In this document: positions 39,774 to 46,137 of the stretch, in pieces
How positions within the stretch are numbered: position 1 is the first letter of the stretch
Layout: the number at the start of each line of letters is the position of its first letter
Program-made: the position numbers and the translations under genes
The notes under the pieces: model-generated
What the model was told of the DNA's origin: nothing
The model's database searches: none
Seen by the model: only the letters and a program-made list of their open reading frames with translations
Assembly: GCA_947566705.1 (NCBI GenBank)
Contig: CANOLA010000015.1
Coordinates: 1-46,137, forward strand
From: an uncultured Lachnospiraceae bacterium
GTDB lineage: Bacteria > Bacillota > Clostridia > Lachnospirales > Lachnospiraceae
DNA length: 46,137 bases
Reading direction: 5' to 3'

Positions 39774-40517
39774 TTACCTTTCTGCCACATTGTCCACATG
39801 GACAAGCACCTTCTGTTTCTGGAGGTAACTGATGCAGTCCTCTTTGTCCTTTTCATTCCCACGGAACAAAAAAATGCGTCCGCCATGCGGACTTCCCATT
39901 TCCTTTAATGTCGTAATCCTCACATAGCCAAACTCCTTTGACGCAATATATCCGGTCACATAATCCGGATCATCGGAAATGCAAAGCTCCGCCACGATAT
40001 TTGGATGGCTGACCACCTTGGTTGCCAGAACGAGCGCTTCATTAAAGTGGTTTTTGCCGCCGCAGGCAGACCGTTTTATTTCATCCTCTGTTTCCATGTC
40101 CATATAGGTGGCGCGGATTCCCCGCTCTCTGTCGGGTTCCAGCCGTTTCAGACTGTCCGCGTCTAAAAGTATCGCGCCGCGCATGGCATAGCTCTGGCTC
40201 CAGACAGACATAATTTCCTCCGCCCGTCCAAGATTCAGCTTACGCAGATAGTCAAGGACAACCTGCTGCCCTTTGCTGACGCTTTCTGTTTCAACAGTCG
40301 TTACGGCAAGCGCGGGAAGGTGTATGATTTCCTCCTCATTTACCGCCTCGATTTTTAAATTGATAAAATCCGGTTTTCCCTTGCTGTGCCTAAGCGCCCG
40401 TTCCAGAAGTCTTGAGCAGTACTGCTGCAGCTCTTCTTCCGGAATCATTTTTTCCGCGCCGGAAATATGCCCTTCCTCTTTATTCGACGCCCTCATCTTG
40501 ATGCTGTACCGATTCAT
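39774..40517 (-). CDS. bioW: 6-carboxyhexanoate--CoA ligase (pimeloyl-CoA synthetase)
   Basis: Activates free pimelate to pimeloyl-CoA with ATP, the first step of the BioW route. The 247-residue product has the family start YSIKMRASNKEEGHISGAEK, LARALRHSKG-like helix (LLERALRHSKGKPDFINLKIE), GIRATYMDM, and the C-terminal GSPHGGRIFLFRG. The ATG follows AGGGGG and overlaps the end of the ECF S-component gene by 38 bp. Use of BioW means the pathway needs free pimelate, taken up or made elsewhere. Confidence 0.97.
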   Translation of the reverse strand: MNRYSIKMRASNKEEGHISGAEKMIPEEELQQYCSRLLERALRHSKGKPDFINLKIEAVNEEEIIHLPALAVTTVETESVSKGQQVVLDYLRKLNLGRAEEIMSVWSQSYAMRGAILLDADSLKRLEPDRERGIRATYMDMETEDEIKRSACGGKNHFNEALVLATKVVSHPNIVAELCISDDPDYVTGYIASKEFGYVRITTLKEMGSPHGGRIFLFRGNEKDKEDCISYLQKQKVLVHVDNVAER

Positions 40518-41031
40518 TTTTCCCCCTTACTGTGTTCCCCGTTTCTGCTCCGGCGGCTGAGTATCCTCTGCACAGATGCTTCATAACCGGATACATAACA
40601 GATGCGCCCACTGCCGTAAACACCATTCCCGGCACTGCCGCGGCAATTATCAACAGCGGATTTGTACCGGTAATACCGCCAAGCGCCAGTCTTCCTGCCG
40701 CCGTCCCCAGGGGACCGCTGATAACAAGGGTTACCGGATGCACGCCAAAAACACACAGCATTCCTCCCGCAACCAGACGGAAAATCATCGCAACTGTTAC
40801 GTTTACAAGCGTATGGGTGCCAAGCGCCAGATTTATGACGCTCGCCATAATGCCGATACTGATGTATTTTTTGAACCCAAAACAGGCAGCGATACAGACG
40901 GCAAACGGCGCAGAAAGCTGGAACTCACAGCCTGGAACAATACTGGGCAGCTTAAACATTCCCAGTACTGCCAGCATTGCGGCAAGTAATGCAGTTGTAG
41001 TTAATTCCCTTATCTTTTCCATATTCTTCAT
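40480..41031 (-). CDS. ECF transporter S component heading the biotin operon
   Basis: A 183-residue integral membrane protein with about six helices. The start (TTTALLAAMLAVLGMFKLP) and the following ISIGIMASVINLALGT are typical of substrate-binding S components of energy-coupling factor transporters. It lacks the sequence pattern of BioY. The ECF ATPases and T subunit are not in the window and would be shared ones encoded elsewhere. Under a BirA-like operator and overlapping bioW, it most likely takes up pimelate or another biotin precursor (inference). The ATG at 41031 lies only 8 nt after the -10 hexamer, so the message may be leaderless. Confidence 0.85.
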   Translation of the reverse strand: MKNMEKIRELTTTALLAAMLAVLGMFKLPSIVPGCEFQLSAPFAVCIAACFGFKKYISIGIMASVINLALGTHTLVNVTVAMIFRLVAGGMLCVFGVHPVTLVISGPLGTAAGRLALGGITGTNPLLIIAAAVPGMVFTAVGASVMYPVMKHLCRGYSAAGAETGNTVRGKNESVQHQDEGVE

Positions 41032-41039
41032 AATTGAGA

Positions 41040-41068
41040 ATTATAGCTGATAAAAAAGATAATGTCAA
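41040..41068 (-). promoter_or_regulatory. Consensus promoter of the biotin operon
   Basis: On the minus strand a perfect TTGACA (41063-41068), exactly 17 bp, and a perfect TATAAT (41040-41045). The first ATG (41031) begins 8 nt after the -10, at or next to the expected +1. Confidence 0.9.
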
Positions 41069-41093
41069 CCACTATCGTTTGTGACGTTTACAA
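41062..41093. promoter_or_regulatory. BirA-like biotin operator over the -35
   Basis: ATGTCAACC (41062-41070), 14 bp, CGTTTACAA (41085-41093), matching the Firmicutes BirA pattern of TTGTAAAC-type inverted halves at this spacing. It overlaps the -35 box, so biotin-bound BirA would block transcription. Confidence 0.75.
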
Positions 41094-41169
41094 TTCATTT
41101 TTATCCGATCAGTACATTTTTGCCATTCTGCAGTAAAGCCTTAACAGACTCCTTAAACCTTATTTACCT

Positions 41170-41841
41170 CTAGGCATCCTGCACCAGCATACCGCCTTCC
41201 TTTAAATCTTCCGACAGAAATACAAACAGCGTAGGCATTGCTCCGGCCCTGAGTACAAACGGCTGAAAATTACAGTGCAGCTGAAGTAACAGCTTCCATT
41301 CCCCCTCCGGTCTTTCATCCGCCTGAAAGAACGCCGGGGCGCCGCCGATTTTATCCCTGTCAACAGCATCAAAATATCTGGTCTTCTGCTCATCGCTTAA
41401 CCGGCTGTATGCATCCTCTTCCAGATCATCCGGTTCCAGTGTTTCCCTTAAAACAGGGATATACTCAAAATGCTCATTATTTTCATCAAACAGTGCCGGG
41501 CCTTCCTCCCCTTTCAGCGGAGTTTTTTCATCGTCAAAAGCCTGAATGACAACTGCATTTTCTCCGCCGTCCCATTCTGCTATGTCAGGGTCAAAGAAAT
41601 CATCATCAAAAGATTCCGGCTGTGTCATAAACAGATATACCATGTAGTCCTCGTCATTTCCCAGCATATCCTTTTTCAGGTAAATCTGCCCCACAAATGT
41701 CATCTTCCGGTCTTCCCAGCCCAGACTTAACGGCCACTCTTCCTCTTTAATCCAGTCAGGGCTTCCGCCAAATTTTGTGATAAATTCCTTTGCCCCGGTT
41801 TCCCTTTTCTTAAAATCAGTAATCTCATATGTCTTTGCCAT
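41170..41841 (-). CDS. DUF1963 (YwqG-like) protein
   Basis: A 223-residue soluble acidic protein of the DUF1963 family. Typical are KFGGSPDWIKEEEWPLS (about residues 24-40), TFVGQIYLKKD, and the late repeat-like KIGGAPAFFQ, with an aromatic-rich C-terminus. Family members are found near toxin-immunity and other accessory genes, but no function is proven. The ATG at 41841 follows GAGGG. The upstream stretch 41874-41905 has two similar short palindromes (TTTAC-T-GTAAA and TTAC-TT-GTAA), possibly operator sites. Confidence 0.87.
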   Translation of the reverse strand: MAKTYEITDFKKRETGAKEFITKFGGSPDWIKEEEWPLSLGWEDRKMTFVGQIYLKKDMLGNDEDYMVYLFMTQPESFDDDFFDPDIAEWDGGENAVVIQAFDDEKTPLKGEEGPALFDENNEHFEYIPVLRETLEPDDLEEDAYSRLSDEQKTRYFDAVDRDKIGGAPAFFQADERPEGEWKLLLQLHCNFQPFVLRAGAMPTLFVFLSEDLKEGGMLVQDA

Positions 41842-41956
41842 TTTTCTTCCCTCTTTTGTCCGCTCCCTATACTGTTTACTGTAAAATTTAAAAGTTTACT
41901 TGTAATAAATAGTAACAACAGTTTCAGGAAAATGCAAGAAAATTCAGGGGACAGAG

Positions 41957-41985
41957 ATGACATGAAACACCTCATATGATAAAAT
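41957..41985 (+). promoter_or_regulatory. Promoter of the HipA-like kinase gene
   Basis: ATGACA (41957-41962), 17 bp, TAAAAT (41980-41985) with TGA extension, 33 bp before the ATG at 42019. Confidence 0.55.
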
Positions 41986-42018
41986 GAAATTTAAAATATA
42001 CAGTCAGGGAGATTTAAA

Positions 42019-43098
42019 ATGTCAAAAGATGTATACGCCATTATGCATAAAGACCGCAAAGTTGCAGTTATAGACGAAAGCGGACACTGCAGAATTTATT
42101 ATAAATCTTTTATGCCTTACAACTTATATCTGGAGGAAGCCGACGACATTGACACCTTAATCAGCAATGTCACAAATTTTCATTACTGGTGCGCTACAAG
42201 AGTACTGACACTGGACAGGCAGTACGCCAAGGAAATATTAAACAGTATCGGAATGCTGCAGGCGGTCACCGACAGGGAGCGTGCAAAAATCGCACTTTCT
42301 TACCGTTGTGCATCCTTAACCGATGTTTTCTGGGTAAAAAAACAAAATGAACGCATCACATTTGGCGAAATTAATCTCTATGACAACCATCTCGACCGCA
42401 CCTTTATTGACATAGCCTTAAAGGGCAGACAGTACACCGTGGAAAATGAATACCTGGCAAGGGATTTAGCCACAAACGGCTGTTTCCCAAAAGCATGGAA
42501 AAGATCCGGAAACAGTTTTGCGCTGTTAAAGGACGGGGGGAAAAGCGCTGTGGAACGGGAGCTTCTGGCAAGCAGAATCTGCAGGTGTTTTGACGTTTCG
42601 CAGGTTCTATATGAAGAGGATTATTTCGACGGGGAAAAAGTAACTGTCAGTCAAAATATAACATCAAAAGAATATTCCATTGTATCCATGGAAGCCTTTG
42701 AAATCTATTCCCAGAACCATAACCGGAATACGGCAAAATACATTAAAAGTCTTGACCGGCATAATTACTATATGATGAATATTATTGACTACCTTGTGGG
42801 AAATACCGACAGACACTGGGGAAACTGGGGCGTGTTAATCAACAATAAAAATAACAAACCGGTAGGCATTCATAAGCTTATGGATTTCAACCAGGCATTC
42901 CATGCCTATGACACGCTGGAGGGAGCAAACTGCCAGACCGTTTTCTGTAAAAAAATGACACAGATGGAAGCGGCTGTCCTGGCAGTAAAATCAGTCGGAC
43001 TGAACCAGATTTGTGAAGTCAGGAAAGAATGTTTTTCCAGCCTTCCGCAATATTATGATATGTTTGTGAAAAGGCTGGAGTTTTTAAAAAACAGCTGA
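42019..43098 (+). CDS. HipA-like kinase-fold protein, without HipB partner
   Basis: A 359-residue protein. The C-terminal half carries the kinase signatures of the HipA/CtkA group: MMNIIDYLVGNTDRHWGNWGVLIN (about residues 251-274, catalytic Asp and metal-binding Asn) and HKLMDFNQAF (about 288-297, in the place of the DFD/DFG motif). The N-terminal half has no recognised motif. The ATG follows GGGAG. No HTH antitoxin gene such as hipB is adjacent, and the gene has its own promoter, which is unlike classic HipBA toxin-antitoxin operons. It could phosphorylate a protein involved in translation, as HipA does, but the target is unknown. Confidence 0.75.
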   Translation: MSKDVYAIMHKDRKVAVIDESGHCRIYYKSFMPYNLYLEEADDIDTLISNVTNFHYWCATRVLTLDRQYAKEILNSIGMLQAVTDRERAKIALSYRCASLTDVFWVKKQNERITFGEINLYDNHLDRTFIDIALKGRQYTVENEYLARDLATNGCFPKAWKRSGNSFALLKDGGKSAVERELLASRICRCFDVSQVLYEEDYFDGEKVTVSQNITSKEYSIVSMEAFEIYSQNHNRNTAKYIKSLDRHNYYMMNIIDYLVGNTDRHWGNWGVLINNKNNKPVGIHKLMDFNQAFHAYDTLEGANCQTVFCKKMTQMEAAVLAVKSVGLNQICEVRKECFSSLPQYYDMFVKRLEFLKNS

Positions 43099-43124
43099 AC
43101 ATACCTGCTTTTATATTTAAGGCT

Positions 43125-44831
43125 TCAAATTTTGAAATTATGGATATTCTGCTCCAGCCGGTCCGCTGTTGTCCTTAAGCCGGCTGCAGACTGCTCCACT
43201 TCCCTGAAACGCTCTGACACACCGGTAATCACCTTTTCTGTTTCCTGTGTATTTGCTACATTACTTTCTGCAATTTCAGATAAGCCTGCTATCATACCAA
43301 TCATTTCCGTTCTTGCTTGTTCCAGCTTTTGTGTCTTGTTCTCAATGCTTCTGATATTTTGGATTGATACATGGATTTCTTCCATGACATCATGCACCGA
43401 TTCTTCCGTACTTGTAATATACTGGTTTTGTCTGCCGATTACTTCCTGCATTTTCTGCATTTCTTCCACCACATGTCCGGCATTCTCAATCAGAGTGTTT
43501 ACCATCCGGTCAATGTTTCCGCTGGCATCGTTTGACTGTTCTGCAAGCTTCTGGATTTCATCCGCCACAACTGCAAACCCTCTTCCTGCTTCTCCCGCTC
43601 TTGCAGCCTCTATACTTGCATTCAGCGAAAGCAGATTTGTCTGCCCTGCAATTTCCGAAATAAATTCTGCCGCTTCCCGGATTGTATTGGCAGATTCATT
43701 GGTCTGTGCAGTCAGTCTGGCAATTACACTGACGGTATTTCCAACTTCGCTGCTGATATTTTTAAGCTCTTCAATGGTAGCGCCTGTCTTATCGCTGGAT
43801 AAAAGCATGTTGTCCGCACTTTCATTTAAAGCAGCCGCTTCACCGCCGGTTTCGATTATCAAATCCCCCATATAAGTAATATTATCCGATGCATTTTTGG
43901 TATCCTTTGCCTGTGTAGCAGCCTCTGATGTAATAATGTCCACAGACTGCATCGCGCTGTCCATGCTGGTAAACGTCTCATGTGAGGTCTGTTCCAGCGT
44001 ATCGGAAGCCTTAAGCAGACTGTTTGTACTGTCGCTGATTCCGGAAATAATATTCCGCAAATCCGACTGCAGACTGCCAATTGCCCTTGTCAGATTCCCC
44101 ACCTCATCCTGACGTTTCATATGCTTTTGGTCCAGACTGACATTCAGGTTCCCTGTTGCAAGTTCTTTTACACAGCTAATTGCCGTATTCAGCGCCCTGG
44201 ATACGGAATTTGCCACCAGACTGGAAACAAGTATTCCAAGTGCCGCAATAACGATGATGGTTATCACCATATAAAATACAATACTTAAAACACTGACTAA
44301 TGTCTCATTTTTTTTCACACCGGCAAAAACCATACCGACCGCCTCTGTGCTGTCCTGATTTTGGAATACTGGCACATAGTATCCGTAATACATTTCCCCG
44401 TTTACGGAAACGCTGGAACTAAAATATTCATGTCCTTTTTTCAGGACCTCTTCCTCAATTTTTGTTCCTGCAGGACTGCCCAGAATACGATTTCCGTTTT
44501 CATCCATAATGGATGTCATGATTCTTTGGGTTCCATAGAAAAAAGTAACCTCCATTCCGGATTTTTCTTTAATCGTATCCAGAAGCTTGTCTGAGCAGGA
44601 AATATTATACCCGCCCTTCCAGATATCCCCATTGTCAGCAACGGTGTAAGAGCCTGAATTCTGGTCATAGGCCGCAAGCGTTGCTGAAGCCGTACCCCGT
44701 AAGGAATTTTCCACCTGATCGATAATGGAATACCTCAGCGATGTCGCTGCCATGGTCACGATGATAATCCCAAGAACACTGATTGGCAGAAACGCACATA
44801 AAAGCATTTTTCCCCGAATGGTTAATTTCAT
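43125..44831 (-). CDS. Methyl-accepting chemotaxis protein, Cache type, downstream of a BMP lipoprotein
   Basis: A 568-residue chemoreceptor with the same plan as the 34795-36534 protein. A first membrane helix (about residues 8-30) is followed by an extracellular Cache domain (about 35-175; [34 protein letters not shown]), a second helix (about 190-215), HAMP, and a signalling tip [31 protein letters not shown]. The ATG at 44831 is 8 nt after AGGAGG. It lies 52 bp after the BMP-family binding lipoprotein with no terminator between, so the two are probably co-transcribed. The lipoprotein may present its ligand to the receptor, which is inference. Confidence 0.95.
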   Translation of the reverse strand: MKLTIRGKMLLCAFLPISVLGIIIVTMAATSLRYSIIDQVENSLRGTASATLAAYDQNSGSYTVADNGDIWKGGYNISCSDKLLDTIKEKSGMEVTFFYGTQRIMTSIMDENGNRILGSPAGTKIEEEVLKKGHEYFSSSVSVNGEMYYGYYVPVFQNQDSTEAVGMVFAGVKKNETLVSVLSIVFYMVITIIVIAALGILVSSLVANSVSRALNTAISCVKELATGNLNVSLDQKHMKRQDEVGNLTRAIGSLQSDLRNIISGISDSTNSLLKASDTLEQTSHETFTSMDSAMQSVDIITSEAATQAKDTKNASDNITYMGDLIIETGGEAAALNESADNMLLSSDKTGATIEELKNISSEVGNTVSVIARLTAQTNESANTIREAAEFISEIAGQTNLLSLNASIEAARAGEAGRGFAVVADEIQKLAEQSNDASGNIDRMVNTLIENAGHVVEEMQKMQEVIGRQNQYITSTEESVHDVMEEIHVSIQNIRSIENKTQKLEQARTEMIGMIAGLSEIAESNVANTQETEKVITGVSERFREVEQSAAGLRTTADRLEQNIHNFKI

Positions 44832-44883
44832 TGCATTTTCCTCCTTTTGGTATCGCCCCTTCGCTCCGCTTTCCAAACACAAG

Positions 44884-46086
44884 CTACTCGGTTACAACCA
44901 CATTTTCATAATACCAGTTGATATTGCCCGTAATGGTTGCATCATCCAGTGTAGAGCCTTCGTTTCCAACTGTCACCCCTGTATTTGTTTTTAATTCCCC
45001 GTCAAAAACATTACAGCTTCCATCCAGTATGGCGGCTGACGCTTCAGATATTTTCTCCTGCGTTCCTTTAGTACAGGAAGAACCCAGATCCGTAATTTCC
45101 ACCAGTCCTTCTTTCATGCCGCCGTAATAATTCTTTCCGTCCCATGTACCCTTAATAATGGAATCCACTGCTGCCGTGTAATAGGCGCTCCAGTTCCAGA
45201 TAACGCTGCACAGGCAGGTATCGGGGATTTCCTTGCTCATATCGGAATTATAGCCGATTCCGTATACACCGTACTCCTGCGCCAGTGTAAGCGGATAAGG
45301 CGTATCACAGTGCTGCGACATAACGTCGCAGCCCATGTCAAGCAGCTTTTTGGATGCCTCTTTCTCTTTGTCCGGATCATACCAGCTGTTTGTGACAGCC
45401 ACATAAATCTTTGCGTCCTTATTCACGGACTGCACGCCAATGGCAAATGCGTCAATTCCGCCCGTCACTTCGGAATTATCAATGCCCTGCGCCGCCACAT
45501 AGCCAATCTTATTGCTTTTCGTGTTCATGCCCGCCACGATTCCGCTTAAGTACCTCGCCTGGTAAATCCGCCCGAAATAATTGTTAAAATTTTTTCCATT
45601 GGACATATAGCCTGTACCATGGGAAAAATAGATATCCGGATATTTTTCAGCCATTTCCGAAGTGGCCTCCATATAGCCCCAGCTTGTCGTAAAAATAACA
45701 TTACAGCCGTCCGAAACGCATTCCTCAATTGCCGCGCTGATTTCCTCTTTATCGGAATCAGCAACAATCTTTCTGTCAATCTGACTTTCCGATAAATCCA
45801 AATTGCTCTGCATCCCCTGTATGCCAAGGTCATGCGTATAGGAATATCCGCTGCCCTCTCCCGGATCCGTTATGTATAAAACCCCGATTTTAATCTCGTC
45901 TTTGCTGATTCCTCCGGAGGCATTCGTATCTGTCTCCGTCCCTGTCCCGGCTTCCTCTCCTGCCTGCAGGTCATAGCCGTCATTTGTCACATAGTCATCC
46001 GGCTGTGAAGCACCTGCTCCGCATCCGGTTATACTGCCAAATGCCAGTATTACTGCCATAATAAAAAATGTTATTCTCTTTTTCAT
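44884..46086 (-). CDS. BMP family substrate-binding lipoprotein
   Basis: A 400-residue exported lipoprotein: a basic start KKRITFF, a hydrophobic stretch and the lipobox SITGC (Cys22), then a Gly/Thr/Asp-rich linker of about 35 residues. The BMP domain (PnrA/Med/TmpC family) follows: [73 protein letters not shown], and [10 protein letters not shown]. Relatives bind nucleosides or other small solutes for ABC transporters; no permease gene is visible downstream and the upstream side is outside the window. The ATG at 46086 follows GGAG at 6 nt. The next gene is a chemoreceptor. Confidence 0.93.
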   Translation of the reverse strand: MKKRITFFIMAVILAFGSITGCGAGASQPDDYVTNDGYDLQAGEEAGTGTETDTNASGGISKDEIKIGVLYITDPGEGSGYSYTHDLGIQGMQSNLDLSESQIDRKIVADSDKEEISAAIEECVSDGCNVIFTTSWGYMEATSEMAEKYPDIYFSHGTGYMSNGKNFNNYFGRIYQARYLSGIVAGMNTKSNKIGYVAAQGIDNSEVTGGIDAFAIGVQSVNKDAKIYVAVTNSWYDPDKEKEASKKLLDMGCDVMSQHCDTPYPLTLAQEYGVYGIGYNSDMSKEIPDTCLCSVIWNWSAYYTAAVDSIIKGTWDGKNYYGGMKEGLVEITDLGSSCTKGTQEKISEASAAILDGSCNVFDGELKTNTGVTVGNEGSTLDDATITGNINWYYENVVVTE

Positions 46087-46137
46087 ATAAATCTCCATTC
46101 CGCCGCCTTTCAGTTGGCGGCACAAATAGTAATGAAA

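Noticed and set aside
42019..43098. HipBA toxin-antitoxin operon
   Set aside because: No HTH antitoxin gene is adjacent on either side and the gene has its own promoter.

Overview
The window looks like a chromosomal segment of a strictly anaerobic, low-to-mid GC Clostridia, most likely a member of the Lachnospiraceae. The reasons are an oxygen-sensitive class III ribonucleotide reductase with no aerobic enzyme in view, the Firmicutes-type GalT, AsnA, BioW-based biotin synthesis, DUF1836, YerC and DUF6320 proteins, strong AGGAGG-type ribosome binding sites and two chemoreceptors. The genus cannot be settled from the sequence. No rRNA, tRNA or CRISPR array was seen.

Layout. 1-9 kb: housekeeping and small regulatory genes: an rRNA uracil methyltransferase (cut by the window edge), a small acidic membrane protein, the PcrA helicase, DUF1836, a YerC/TrpR-like repressor, a CPBP membrane protease, a four-helix membrane protein and AsnA. 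Two loci here (pcrA and the 6793-7227 gene) share the same module: an extended -10 promoter followed 2 bp later by tandem GTCGTAAGG...CCTTACGAC palindromes. 9-15 kb: a WYL regulator with a ClbS/DfsB-like protein, a lipoprotein, an Rpn-type nuclease, and a complete ISAs1-like insertion sequence with 19-bp terminal repeats and a 9-bp target duplication. The IS lies in the remains of an effector-binding-domain gene at the end of a TetR-GNAT-GNAT operon. 15-22 kb: nrdD with paired NrdR boxes, and a heterodimeric ABC exporter.

21.6-22.9 kb holds the most unusual cluster: a probable 34-residue cationic peptide, a MotA/TolQ/ExbB-like membrane protein and a membrane-anchored LuxR-type HTH protein, overlapping head to tail. 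The leader folds over the peptide's ribosome binding site and a near-perfect palindrome lies upstream. 22.9-28.7 kb is a minus-strand run of hisC, a small export protein, a condensation-fold acyltransferase, DUF6320, an esterase and metY. 28.7-32.3 kb holds a hybrid-binding RNase H and galK-galT, where galT carries an in-frame copy of a dispersed repeat also found in the asnA leader. 32.4-34.8 kb is a small defence-like patch (AAA/ABC ATPase plus TOPRIM-like protein, an Imm1-like immunity protein) followed by acylphosphatase.

34.8-46.1 kb carries two Cache-type chemoreceptors, a biotin operon (ECF S component-bioW-bioF-bioD-bioA) under a BirA-like operator, DUF1963, a solitary HipA-like kinase and a BMP-family binding lipoprotein transcribed with the second chemoreceptor. 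The biotin operon's first ATG lies almost on the predicted transcription start, suggesting a leaderless message. Most promoters named here were found by eye from hexamer matches and spacing, so they are predictions.
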